Source of the DNA: Sinonovacula constricta
Lineage: Eukaryota; Mollusca; Bivalvia; Cardiida; Solecurtidae
Reading direction: 5' to 3'
Assembly (NCBI GenBank): GCA_007844125.1
Contig: CM017565.1
Span: 13,630,618-13,694,617, forward strand
DNA: 64,000 nucleotides
A program made the position numbers and the translations under genes. Positions 35,446 through 47,630 of the stretch are shown here, one piece after another (positions within the stretch are counted from its first letter, which is position 1; the number at the start of each line of letters is the position of its first letter). The notes under the pieces are model-generated. The model saw only the letters and a program-made list of their open reading frames with translations, was not told where the DNA came from and did not search any database.

Positions 35446-35848
35446 TGTTAAGTTTTTAATGCAACATTTTCTTTTTTGCTTACAGTTACTTCATTTAAAA
35501 CATACCCAATCAAACAGGATTCATTCCAAGTTTGAGGGAGGTGGAGGAGGGCCATAAATCAGGAGTGTTCAGGCTAACCAGATAGGTTAGGTCCAGATCA
35601 CTCCACTTTAACTTGAGTCTAAATTTTCAATGCTAATTAAGTCTTATAAAAACTTCTTGTTACTTTTAAAGTTGTTAGCCAATAGCTAGGAATTTAGGAA
35701 TTTACTATTGGTTATTAACAAACGTAGCATATTGCTGCTTCCTGTGCAGTATGGCAATAGTGGATGAAACTGAATGTTTGGATACTGTCTATCAGAGAGG
35801 CAGTCTGCAGGCAGCTGCGGGGAAGAGTTAGAATATAGTCTATGATTA
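35446..35848. other. Spacer with a TATTGGTTATTAAC dispersed fragment
   Basis: Positions 35688-35730 contain AGGAATTTACTATTGGTTAT followed by TAACAAACGTAG. The same string recurs near 47863-47890 and, more diverged, near 63800-63830. No gene is seen. Confidence 0.45.
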
Positions 35849-36637
35849 GAGAGCATGCCAGTCCAGGGAGAGAGAAAGCTGGCTGTAAGGTGGGATGTGA
35901 GAGGGACTGATTTCAATAGAGGGCATACCAGTCCAGGGAGAGAGAGAGAACTAGCTGTAAGGTGGGATGTTAGAGGGACTGATTTCAATAGAGAGCATAC
36001 CAGTCCAGGGACAGAGAGAGCTAGCTGTAAGGTGGGATGTGAGGGGGACTGATTTCAATAGAGAGCATACCAGTCCAGGGAGAGAGAAGAGAGCTGGCTG
36101 TAAGGTGGGATGTGAGAGGGACTGATTTCAATAGAGAGCATACCAGTCCAGGGACAGAGAAGAGAGCTGGCTGTAAGGTGGGATGTGAGAGGGACTGATT
36201 TCAATAGAGAGCATACCAGTCCAGGGAGAAAGAGAGCTAGCTGTAAGGTGGGATGTGAGAGGGACTGATTTCAATAGAGAGCATACCAGTTCAGGGACAG
36301 AGAAGAGAGCTGGCTGTAAGGTGGAATGTGAGAGGGACTGATTTCAATAGAGAGCATACCAGTCCAGGGACAGAGAAGAGAGCTGGCTGTAAGGTGGGAT
36401 GTGAGAGGGACTGATTTCAATAGAGAGCATACCAGTCCAGGGACAGAGAAGAGAGCTGGCTGTAAGGTGGGATGTGAGAGGGACTGATTTCAATAGAGAG
36501 CATACCAGTCCAGGGACAGAGAAGAGAGCTGGCTGTAAGGTGGGATGTGAGAGGGACTGATTTCAACAGAGAGCATGCCAGTCCAGGGAGAAAGAGAGCT
36601 AGCTGTAAGGTGGGATGTGAGAGGAACTGATTTCAAT
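35849..36637 (+). repeat. Minisatellite, about 68-73 bp unit, 11 copies
   Basis: The unit contains GAGAGCATACCAGTCCAGGG, ACAGAGAAGAGAGCTGGCTG, TAAGGTGGGATGTGAGAGGG and ACTGATTTCAATA. Length varies only in the central purine run (GGGAGAGAGAAAG, GGGACAGAGAAGAGAG, GGGAGAAAGAGAG). The longer GACAGAGAAGAG form dominates the second half. Confidence 0.96.
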
Positions 36638-38055
36638 CAGAAATACATTGGAATCGCATCATTCTACCTCAATTCAATGCTTCTAGTCTGATAAGCACTA
36701 TAAATGAAGATCAAACAGAAAGGGATGCAGTAAAAATATGTCAAAAGTGTTCATCATTGTAGTTTTATTTTTCTTTCATACTGACTAAGTCATTTTTTAT
36801 AAAAACAATAGCTGTAAGAGACAGCCTGCTCTGAAAATGAACAAAACTATACCAAAATTATGTTCAGGGTTATGTCCTGTTGCATATGTGTTGGCTTTTG
36901 GTTGTGAACAAGTACATTAGATTTGAAATGACCATCTCTTGACTTTTTAATTTTAGAAAAAGACCTTAATAAACATGTGAACCAGTGCTGCTGAGAGGGT
37001 CACCACTATAGATCTCCTTTTTATTTTTTATATCCAGTTAAAGCTAATTGTTCAAAATTGATAGGCTGCACAAACTGTTCATATTTTATTTATACTCCAT
37101 TTATATTATGCAAACTAATAACTGTTTTATGAGTAAAGGACAAAATCACATGCCATTATCCCTTTAGTTCTTGGATAATTTTCACTATGGATTTTGTCCC
37201 CCTACGCTAAAATGAACGGCAGGATTATTTCCTCCCCATTTTACAGTTCGGCTGATAAGCAAACAATTGTCATTTCCTACTTTGATTGGAATAATCACTG
37301 ATATCATAGGTGGGTGTAATATTTTAATTTCTTTGAAATTCAATAATCCAAATATTTGTTAACTTGGAATAATTTTTAGTATGAATAAACTGCCTTAAGA
37401 ATTCATATCATTTCTGATGTAAATGACTAGCTAACATCAATTACTGGCTAACATCAATTACTGGCTATAAAAACTTTTATTGTGGCAATGTCTATCTCCC
37501 TTGTTGTCGAAAACATTCAAAACAAAATTTATCCCAGATTAAAACCCTCCCATAATTCAGGAAAGGGCAAGCTAAATACTCCTTTTTTGTTTTTCAGACA
37601 AACCCTTTATACTTCTTTTTTGCTCTCATCTTTTGAAACCTACTTGGGGAAAACTTTACTTTATAGCATTCAACAGTAGATGATTTTTTTCATTGTCAAG
37701 TATTGGCAAGTTACTGCAGAATAGCCATGTTTCTTTCTAGTCTGCTTAAAAAAGCACTGCTCAAACCTCAATGAATTGCCTTTAACCTTAACATTGGATC
37801 AGAGCTGATCTCCAATTTTTAATGAGATAGAAAATTAGACCCTGAAAAACATCTAAACCACACATTTGTAGTCCAGGATAACACTTGTATAAAGGTGATG
37901 AGAGAAGAAGTTTGGCACAAAGTTTTACACCAATTCTACAGGAGATGTGTTGATGTTCAGAGGGTGGTACATGTACATAAATCTTGTGAAACTTCCACAC
38001 CTGTCAGAAAACATGTGTAAAGATCTGAACTTACTGCTGCCTAATCTCCTATTAA
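36638..38055. other. Unique AT-rich spacer
   Basis: A duplicated 'TAACATCAATTACTGGCTA' string occurs at about 37433-37465. TACATGTA at 37968-37975. No coding signal is supported. Confidence 0.5.
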
Positions 38056-39097
38056 AGTTAGAAATATAACAGATGATAGCAAATACAATGGACAGTAAGA
38101 AATATAACAGATGATAACAAATACAATGGATTGTAAGAAATATAACAGATGATAACAAATACAATGGATAGTAAGAAATATAACAGATGATAACAAATAC
38201 AATGGACAGTAAGAAATATAACAGATGATAACAAATACAATGGACAGTAAGAAATTTAACAGATGATAACAAATGCAATGGATATTAAGAAAGATAACAG
38301 ATAACAAATACAATAGATAGTAAGAAATATAACAGATGATAACAAATACAATGGATAGTAAGAAATATAACAGATAACAAATACAATGGATAGTAAGAAA
38401 TATAACAGATGATAACAAATACAAAGGATAGTAAGAAAAATAACAGATGATAACAAATACAACAGACAGTAAGAAATATAACAGATGATAACAAATACAA
38501 TGGATAAGAAGAAATATAACAGATGATAACAAATACAATGGACAGTAAGAAATATAACAGATTATAACAAATACAATGGACAGTAAGAAATCAAACAGAT
38601 GTTACATTGTAACAGATACAATGGATAGTAAGAAATATAACAGATGATAACAAATACAATGGATAGTGAGAAATATAACAGATGATAACAAATACAATGG
38701 ATTGTAAGAAATATAAAAGATTATAACAAATAGAATGGATAGTGAGAAATATAAGAGATGATAACAAATACAATGGATTGTAAGAAATATAACAGATGAT
38801 AACAAATACAATGGATAGTGAGAAATATAACAGATGATAACAAATACAATGGATAGTAAGAAATATAACAGATGATAACAAATACAATGGATTGTAAGAA
38901 ATATAACAGATGATAACAAATACAATGGATTGTAAGAAATATAACAGATGATAACAAATTCAATGGATAGTAAGAAATATAACAGATGATAACAAATACA
39001 ATGGACAGTAAGAAATATAACAGATGATAACAAATACAATGGATAGTAAGAAATATAACAGATGATAACAAATACAATGGATAGTAAGAAATATACA
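38056..39097 (+). repeat. Minisatellite, 38-bp unit, about 27 copies
   Basis: The unit is TAGTAAGAAATATAACAGAT plus GATAACAAATACAATGGA. Variants are GGATAGTAAG/GGACAGTAAG/GGATTGTAAG/GGATAGTGAG, and three units lack GAT or similar (AACAGATAACAAATAC). As 38 is 2 modulo 3, minus-strand frames cycle through three phases and give Ile/Leu/Tyr/Cys-rich frames of up to 165 codons that mimic membrane proteins. They are not genes. Confidence 0.97.
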
Positions 39098-40767
39098 TTG
39101 ATAGCAAAATTTGTACAGAACTTGCTTTATGTCTTAACTCATTACCTACAATCTGTTACTGTGTTGATCTTATCCTGCCATTAACATATAAAAGGTATGT
39201 GACCACTAAAGGCATCCAAGCAATTGAAAATATCTAGATAAGTACTTTGATGTAAAGTGTTATAAATAGGATAAAACAATTGGCCCGTTACATGTACATG
39301 ACATATGCTGCAATATTCGTATTGGATATTGTCTTAACGTATTGGATATTGTCTTAACGTATTGGATATTGTCTTAACGTATTAAACAATCTTATTTAAT
39401 GATGTCAGCAAACTTTTATGGAGCCGATTAGAGGAATATTAAGATATTAAAAGCCTTGTAAAGCACTGTCAAGAGGTTTATATAAAACCTGCTTAATGTG
39501 ATTTACTAAATCAGTCAGTACATAATATACATGGAATGGACATACAGAGGTACAACATCTGTAGCAACTTATATGTAACACCCAGAACACTTCCACTATT
39601 TCTACAAAATACACTTGACCTCATACCAGCAAGTAGTTACCAAAAAACGTCTAAAAAAAAAACCCAGCCCGGATGCAAATTTTCTATGTATTCCATGAAC
39701 AATGCTGTATTTCAGGGCTGATACAAACATCACTACATTACTTTTGTGTTGGTGATATAGTCTTCTAGCATGTACAGCATATGAAACATCTGCTGGTAAC
39801 ACCAGCTCCTAACTTCCAAAAACACTGAGATCAATCCAAAATCATACTTAAACAGCAGGACCAAGGCTAAGAAATTAACTTCCTTTATTTTATGCATGTT
39901 TAATGGGCAAAAAAAAATACATTGATAACTTCAAAGATGGGAAACTAGCATGGTTTAGCATTTGTAAAATACATGTAATTTTCTTGCATTACGATTTGAA
40001 GATGGCTGGTCCTAAGTTGGCTTTTGGCCATTTTAAATAAAACTTGTTATTATTTGGTTGGCAGACAGACTGAAAAGAGATCGGTCATGACCTGATTTTA
40101 AGACAGATTTCCAAAAGTCCTATTACTGTGATTAATGTTGTTTTTAATCAAGTATAGGAATTTACTTTTAAATCTGTCTTGTAATCACATTATTGTTAGA
40201 CTGAACAGATACAGCTTCACAAAGTTGTACTATATTCCATAGTTAATATTTTAACATGAATATGCTTTGCTGTACAGTGTTAAAACTAAAATAGTTCCAG
40301 AGCTACATGTATTAACCATTACACATATTTACCTGAAATAGTTCAAATTAAACTCTGCTTTTTGTCATAAAAATATTTTTAGGGATTATTTAATTGTGAA
40401 CAGCATCAAATCCACATAAGCCTTCTACCATAAATCCACATCTGCCTGTTCTATGCTAGAAAATTAGCTGAAAACACATTCTTGGGCACAGCACTGGTAG
40501 TTTGATACCATGATAGCAAAAGATGCATTAGCATTACAAATCACTGGATTTTGTACTGCAGTATAAAGTAAAAACATAACTGACAACTTCATGAGACCTA
40601 GCTTAGGGAAATAGTGTTGATCTAGATCAACCAACTACTGCTTGGACATGTCTTATCAGGATCTAACCTTTGTGCAATATTGATTCTTCAGTAACATCAG
40701 CTCATTGTGATCAGCACACAAATTCTTTTAAGAGTGGGTAAATAATAAAAAAACGGTTAAAATCAAC
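39098..40767. other. Unique spacer with a small 20-bp tandem repeat
   Basis: Contains 3.2 copies of TATTGGATATTGTCTTAACG at 39319-39382. TACATGTA is at 39289-39296, 39970-39977 and 40304-40311. A stretch at 39918-39970 (CATTGATAACTTCAAAGATG) resembles 54956-55020. No coding signal. Confidence 0.55.
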
Positions 40768-42426
40768 CTAACCAGGCTCTGAATGGACTCTGTCTAAAAT
40801 TATCAATGAGAGGGACCTAGGCAGGTGCTGAATGGACTCTGTCTATAATGATCAATGAGAGGGATTTAGGCAGGTGCTGAATGGACTCTGTCTAAAATGA
40901 TCAATGAGAGGGACCTAGGCAGGTGCTGAATGGACTCTGTCTAAAATGATCAATGAGAGGGATCTAGGCAGGTGCTGAATGGACTCTGCCTATAATGATC
41001 AATGAGAGGGATCTAGGCAGGTGCTGAATGGACTGTCTAAAATGATCAATGAGAGGGATCTAGGCAGGTGCTGAATGGACTCTGTCTATAATGATCAATG
41101 AGAGGGATCTAGGCAGGTGGTGAATGGACTCTGTCTATAATGATCAATGAGAGGGATCTAGGCAGGTGGTGAATGGACTCTGTCTATAATGATCAATGAG
41201 AGGGACCTAGGCAGGTGCTGAATGGACTCCGTCTAAAATGATCAATGAGAGGGATCTAGGCAGATGCTGAATGGACTCTGTCTATAATGATCAATGAGAG
41301 GGACCTAGGCAGGTGCTGAATGGACTCTGTCTATAATGATCAATGAGAGGGATCTAGGCAGGTGCTGAATGGACTCTGTCTAAAATGATCAATGAGAGGG
41401 ATCTAGGCAGGTGCTGAATGGACTCTGTCTAAAATGATCAATGAGAGGGACCTAGGCAGGTGCTGAATGGACTCTGTCTAAAATGATCAATGAGAGGGAT
41501 CTAGGCAGGTGCTGAATGGACTCTGTCTATAATGATCAATGAGAGGGATTTAGGCAGGTGCTGAATGGACTCTGTCTAAAATGATCAATGAGAGGGACCT
41601 AGGCAGGTGCTGAATGGACTCTGTCTAAAATGATCAATGAGAGGGATCTAGGCAGGTGCTGAATGGACTCTGCCTATAATGATCAATGAGAGGGATCTAG
41701 GCAGGTGCTGAATGGACTGTCTAAAATGATCAATGAGAGGGATCTAGGCAGGTGCTGAATGGACTCTGTCTATAATGATCAATGAGAGGGATCTAGGCAG
41801 GTGGTGAATGGACTCTGTCTATAATGATCAATGAGAGGGATCTAGGCAGGTGGTGAATGGACTCTGTCTATAATGATCAATGAGAGGGACCTAGGCAGGT
41901 GCTGAATGGACTCCGTCTAAAATGATCAATGAGAGGGATCTAGGCAGATGCTGAATGGACTCTGTCTATAATGATCAATGAGAGGGACCTAGGCAGGTGC
42001 TGAATGGACTCTGTCTATAATGATCAATGAGAGGGATCTAGGCAGGTGCTGAATGGACTCTGTCTAAAATGATCAATGAGAGGGATCTAGGCAGGTGCTG
42101 AATGGACTCTGTCTAAAATGATCAATGAGAGGGACCTAGGCAGGTGCTGAATGGACTCTGTCTAAAATGATCAATGAGAGGGATCTAGGCAGGTGCTGAA
42201 TGGACTCTGTCTATAATGATCTATGAGAGGGATCTAGGCAGGTGCTGAATGGACTGTCTAAAATGATCAATGAGAGAGATCTAGGCAGGTGCTGAATGGA
42301 CTTTGTCTATAATGATCAATGAGAGGGATCTAGGCAGGTGCTGAATTGACTCTGTCTAAAATGATCAATGAGAGGGATCTAGGCAGGTGCTGAATGGACT
42401 CTGTCTAAAATGATCAATGAGAGGGG
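40768..42426 (+). repeat. Minisatellite, 49-bp unit, about 34 copies with 14-unit duplication
   Basis: The unit contains GATCTAGGCAGGTGCTGAAT, GGACTCTGTCTAAAATGATC and AATGAGAGG. Diagnostic variants (GATTTAGG, GACCTAGG, CTGCCTATAATG, a 2-bp-deleted GGACTGTCTAA, GGTGGTG twice, ACTCCGTC, GCAGATGCTG) occur in the same order in 40861-41544 and 41545-42228. That gives a 684-bp block of 14 units (14 x 49 minus 2) duplicated head to tail. I found one difference, CAATGAG to CTATGAG in the last unit. Confidence 0.98.
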
Positions 42427-44210
42427 TCGAAACAATGAAAAAACCTTCAAGAGCAATTTTTCGTTGAATTTTTCAGACACCATGCCACCTTACCTGCAAC
42501 CTGCCTGAAAGAGGGACACACACCGCCTATAGGTGTTGACCTCACTGACTTTGACCACAGTTGCCTAGCAACAGCACAACACCTCTTGCTGTAAGTAATA
42601 CAATTTTTATATATTTTTCAATGATTTAATTGGTTTATGTGATATAAATGTACTTCTGTAAGTGTACAATCTTAGTTTATTTGTCTGGTTCTTAGTGACA
42701 GTAAAACAATATTATGAGAGATATAATTGTTTTAAGTTATAAAAGCGTGCGATACAACTGTTAGTTGATATTTCTTGCCCTGATGTATTATTATTCTGTT
42801 CAGTTACAATTAGCCCTATCTAGTTCCCACACACATTATATGACTATCCAAGTTGAATGGTTCATGACTCTGTATGTCTCCCATGTAATCATTATTAAAC
42901 CAATCATAAAACCATATCATGCAGTTATAAATATTTATTGCTTTGTATTACACAATAACCAGGGAAAAAAACACTGAATTATTTCATATGAACAGATAAT
43001 CATTTCTGTTTTGGCACTAATTTATTTTTAATTATGCCATTAATAAATGATAATTGGTTTATGATATCATCATTTGTAGGTGGTTCATTAATTAACAGAT
43101 TGCTCTTACAATAAGAATGGTGAGATAAATGTGAGTTTAAGTTTTTCTCTCAGAACTAGATACATTTAAAGAAAGTAAGAAAGCTTTCATAGACTGTATT
43201 AAACATACATTGTTACTGTGACTGAACACATTTGTAAAGCACATATTGTGAACTAATTTGGTAAGCTTGACTGGATTAGATATTTTTTAAGTTGCCTCAA
43301 ATCTTTATTTATTAGTACATATTTCTTTTTGAAGCACACAATTTTCATGTGATCTTTTTTTTTCTGCAATACTAAAACTACTATGCTAGAAATAAGCAAC
43401 TTCTTGCCAGAACAAAGGTCAGTAAAAACATTACACACCATAGTACCCCTTGCTTTTTCCGCAGCTATTAAGGTTTGTCATATAACAAGTTTAGTCAGGC
43501 AAACATGCTAAGTCAGTATCAAATTTACATCATGTGAACAGCTTTTCAATAAAACTCTCTGTGTGAGGAAAGTTTAACCTAAACAAACAAATCTAACAAA
43601 ACTATCTTGCAAACATAAAGAGTAATTCCAAGTCTAGATATTACCTCTTCTGATCGACAAAGAAGGAAGATCAACAATTTCAAGTTACAGTTTGAATGAC
43701 AGGCCAAATATTGCAACAAGTAGAAATAATAGCTGCTGTCAATGGTACAGATACACCATCTTTGTAAAGTACAGTTTTATCTGCTTGTCACATTCATCTA
43801 ATGAGACATTGTGCTTAATTTCAGCAGACAGAATTGTCAGAAATAGACTATTTCAATTCTGGTATCAATCAAGCCAAGGTCGAAACAAACTTTTTTCCTG
43901 CTATATATATTAAAAGCTCATACTGATTATTGACTATTACCAACAATTACATGCCAAGGTACCTACATGCATTGCTTTTCAGCAAATAGTGCAGATTCAT
44001 GTTAAAAAGGTCCCAACAGGAGGTGCTTGATCTGGAGCTATTACTGGATGCTGATTCTGCAGAAATAAAGCTCTGGAGCAACCACTGCATCTACATTATT
44101 TAGTTTGAAAAAACAACAACACAACCTTTTAAGCATTATAAGTTATGAACAAATGAAACAGGATATATTTGTAAATTATGGCACTATCTAATCCAGACCT
44201 GCCTATGGTA
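42427..44210. other. Unique spacer with one exon-like segment
   Basis: The strongest two-sided exon signal in the window lies at 42477-42590. The rest is AT-rich, without array or SINE. Confidence 0.55.
42477..42590 (+). CDS. Candidate internal exon, unrecognised protein
   Basis: TTTTTCGTTGAATTTTTCAG ends at 42476 and a GTAAGTAAT donor starts at 42591. The 114-nt segment has one fully open frame (1 + 37 codons + 2; phases 2 and 2) reading HHATLPATCLKEGHTPPIGV and DLTDFDHSCLATAQHLL. On the minus strand 42494-42588 also has both borders: acceptor TTGTATTACTTACAG, donor TTGCAG|GTAAGG, and a frame KRCCAVARQLWSKSVRSTPI then GGVCPSFRQVA. I favour plus because its pyrimidine tract is better and its phase fits 32872-32942, but the choice is not secure. 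No family recognised. Confidence 0.35.
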
Positions 44211-46024
44211 GGTGTTCCAGGAGCCCATATAGCTGCCCTGGTCTGCCAGTGTGCAGGATGTGTGTTCCAGGAGCCCAAATAGCTGCCCTGGTCTGCCAGT
44301 GTGCAAGATGGGTGTTCCAGGAGACCAAATGGCTGCCCTGGTCTGCCAGTGTGCAGGATGGGTGTTCCAGGAGCCCAAATAGCTGCCATGGTCTACCAGT
44401 GTGCAAGATGGGTGTTCCAGGAGACCAAATGGCTGCCCTGGTCTGCCAGTGTGCAGGATGGGTGTTCCAGGAGCCCAAATAGCTGCCATGGTCTACCAGT
44501 GTGCAAGATGGGTGTTCCAGGAGCCCAAATAGCTGTCGTGGACTGCCAGTGTGCAGGATGGCTGTTCCAGGAGCCCATATGGCTGCCCTGGTCTGCCAGT
44601 GTGCAGGATGGGTGTTCCAGGAGCCCAAATGGCTGCCATGGTCTACCAGTGTGCAGGATAGCTGCTGTCGTCTGCTAGTGTGCATGATGGGTGTTCCACA
44701 TGCCCTTATGGCTGCCCTGGTCTGCCAGTGTGCAAGATGGGTGTTCCAGGAGCCCATATGGCTGCCCTGGTCTGCTAGAGTTCAGAATCGGTGTTCCAGG
44801 AGCCCACATGGCTGCCACTGCTTTGACAGTGGGAGGGGCAGGTGTTCCGCTTGCCCACATGGCTGCCACTGCTTTGCCAGTGGGAGGGGCAGGTGTTCTG
44901 CTAGCCCACATGGCTACCACTGGTCTGCCAATGGGAGGGGCAGGTGTTCCGCTTGCCCACATGGCTACCACTGGTCTGCCAGTGGGAGGTCTGCCAGTGG
45001 GAGTGGGCAGGTGTTCTGCTAGCCCACATGGCTACCACTGATCTGCCAGTGGGAGGTCTGCCAGTGGGAGTTGGCAGGTGTTCTGCTAGCCCACATGGCT
45101 ACCACTGGTCTGCCAATGGGAGGGGCAGATGTTCCGCTTGCCCACATGGCTACCACTGGTTTGCCTATGGGAGGTCTGCCAGTGGGAGTGGGCAGGTGTT
45201 CTGCTAGCCCACATGGCTGGCACTGGTCTGCCAGTGGGAGGGATGGTGTTCTACAAGTACATATAGCTGCTCTGGTCTGTCAGTGGGAGGGACAAATGTT
45301 CACATACCCATAAAGCTGACCTGGTAGAAGGGCTGGTGTTCTACAAGCTTATATGTCTGCCTTGATCTGTCTACAAGTGTGTGGGGCAGGTGTTCCACAA
45401 GCCCGTATGAATCTGCCAGTGGAAGGGATAGTGTTTCAAAGGTCCAAATGGCTGCCCTGGTCATGACCCAGGAGTTCTAGAAGCCTATATAGCTGCCCTG
45501 GTCTGCAAATGGGAGGGTCAGGAGTTCTAGAAACCTATATAGCTGCCCTGGTCTGCCTATGGGAGGGTCAGAAGTTCTAGAAGCCTATATAGCTGCCCTG
45601 GTCTGCCAATGGGAGGGTCAGAAGTTCTAGAAGCCTATAAAGCTGCCCTGGTCTGCCAGTGGTAGGAGCGGTAGCTCTACAAGCCAATATGACTGCCTGG
45701 TCTACCACTGGGAGGAGTGGGATTTTCATGTGCCCATATGGCTACCTTAACTGCCAGTGGAAGAGGAGAATAATCCACTGGTTTGCCAATGGGACCCAGG
45801 TGTTGCAGGAGCCCTATGACTGGCATTAACTGCCCTGGTCTGCTAGTGGGAGGGTCAGGTGTTCCTGGAGCCCATATGGCTGCCTTAGCCACCAGTGGAA
45901 GGTGAGGGTGTTCCATGAGCCCAGATGACTGCCCTGGTTTGCCAATAGGAGGGGCTGGTGTTAAGCTAGCCTTAGGCTGCTCATGTATGCCAGTGGAAGG
46001 GATGTGTTTTCCCACCTGCCTGCA
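44211..46024 (+). repeat. Minisatellite, 50-bp unit, about 35 copies, grading to degenerate
   Basis: The unit contains GGTGTTCCAGGAGCCCAAAT, AGCTGCCCTGGTCTGCCAGT and GTGCAAGATG. From about 44790 a subfamily takes over (GTGGGAGGGGCAGGTGTTCC, GCTTGCCCACATGGCTACCA), including units lengthened by an extra GGTCTGCCAGTGGGAG. From 45240 to 46024 the units are strongly diverged. GC content is higher than the surroundings. Both strands are open over long distances, purely from the repeat. Confidence 0.96.
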
Positions 46025-46298
46025 TTTGATTTCAAGCAACTAACACTTTGATTAAAGCCTCCTAGTTCCTGTTCACGCTTTTCTTCCCACAAAGATTAAT
46101 ATTAACTCATTATCGCACCAGGTAAGTTTCATCATCATCTTGGATAAAGGCTCTATAATATCAATCATATAGGACCACCTATTGTTTTATAGCATTAACA
46201 AGGCCATACAATAAGTGTTTGTTGTGTACAATAAAAGGAAGCATGAAATCAAAGAAAACTTCCCATTATAGCCTACTGAAACTCCTTTGCTAATTGTC
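46025..46298. other. Spacer between the 50-bp and 25-bp arrays
   Basis: Unique AT-rich sequence with no recognised feature. Confidence 0.45.
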
Positions 46299-47320
46299 AT
46301 ATGACTAAACAATGACTGACACTATGTGACTGGACAATGATTGACACTATGACTGGACAATGATTGACACTATGTGACTGGACAATGACACACACTATGA
46401 CTGGACAATGACAGATACTATGTGACTAGACAATGATAGACACTATGTGACTGGACAATGACAGACACTATGTGACTGGACAATGATTGACACTATGACT
46501 AAACAATGACTGACACTATGTGACTGGACAATGATTGACACTATGTGACTGGACAATGATAGACACTATGTGACTGGACAATGACAGACACTATGACTAA
46601 ACAATGACTGACACTATGTGACTGGACAATGATTGACACTATGTGACTGGACAATGACAGACACTATGTGACTGGACAATGACACACACTATGACTAAAC
46701 AATGACTGACACTATGTGACTGGACAATGATTGACACTATGTGACTGGACAATGACAGACACTATGTGACTGGACAATGACACACACTATGACTAAACAA
46801 TGACACACACTATGTGACTGGACAATGATTGACACTATGTGACTGGACAATGACAGACACTATGTGACTGGACAATGATTGACACTATGACTAAACAATG
46901 ACTGACACTATGTGACTGGACAATGATTGACACTATGTGACTGGACAATGACTGACACTATGTGACGGGACAATGACACACACTATGACTAAACAATGAC
47001 TGACACTATGTGACTGGACAATGATTGACACTATGTGACTGGACAATGATTGACACTATGACTGGACAATGACAGACACTATGTGACTGGACAATGATTG
47101 ACACTATGTGACTGGACAATGACAGACACTATGACTGGACAATGACAGACACTATGTGACTGGACAATGATTGACACTATGTGACTGGACAATGACACAC
47201 ACTATGTGACTGGACAATGACAGGACAATGTGACTGGACAATGACAGACACTATGTGACTGGACAATAACAGACACTGTGACTGGACAATGACAGACACT
47301 TTGTGACTGGACAATGATGT
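46299..47320 (+). repeat. Minisatellite, 25-bp unit, about 41 copies
   Basis: The unit is ACTATGTGACTGGACAATGA plus TTGAC. A 23-bp form lacks TG (ACTATGACTGG or ACTATGACTAAACAATG). Variable positions are TGGAC/TAAAC and the dinucleotide after AATGA (TTGAC, CAGAC, CACAC, TAGAC, CTGAC). ACTAAACAATGAC units recur every three to six units, indicating block duplication. A SINE sits at its right edge. Confidence 0.97.
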
Positions 47321-47342
47321 CTGGCTGGTGTGGTAAAGGATA

Positions 47343-47616
47343 AGATTTGCCGGCATTTTTGCCCATATGGTGCAGCGACATTTCTATCATTATAGCACAG
47401 GGGCACTAATGAGGTGCCCAAGGACTGATCCCGGCCAGTCCATTATACTGATACCAAGTCAGGCATTATGCTGTCCCCTTAGCTCAGAGCGTTAGGAGGG
47501 AAGCAAGTACTACCAACTTTAAAGTTTTTAAATTGAACCTGGCCAGGGTTTGAACCAGCAACCTCCCAATCTGCAAGCCACGCTCTAGCACTTGAGCTAT
47601 TGCTGCTGGTTGCTCA
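47343..47616 (-). mobile_element. Full-length, diverged tRNA-derived SINE with 14-bp TSD
   Basis: Same family as 15262-15546, minus strand. Both a degraded box A region (GCAATAGCTCAAGTGCTAG) and a degraded box B (GGTTCAAACCC) are visible, followed by the complete body ending GCAAAAATGCCGGCAAATC. TGTGGTAAAGGATA at 47329-47342 is repeated as TGTGGTAAAGGACA at 47617-47630 (one mismatch). More diverged than the 15.3-kb copy, so an older insertion. Confidence 0.9.
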
Positions 47617-47630
47617 TGTGGTAAAGGACA

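Noticed and set aside
38056..39097. Hydrophobic Ile/Leu/Tyr/Cys-rich minus-strand frames of up to 165 codons resembling membrane proteins
   Set aside because: They arise from a stop-free 38-bp repeat cycling through three frames. Several overlapping frames are open at once and no start or splice context supports them.
44203..45313. Many overlapping frames on both strands in a GC-richer region, superficially like a gene
   Set aside because: All follow the 50-bp tandem repeat. Openness on both strands and in several phases is explained by unit composition.
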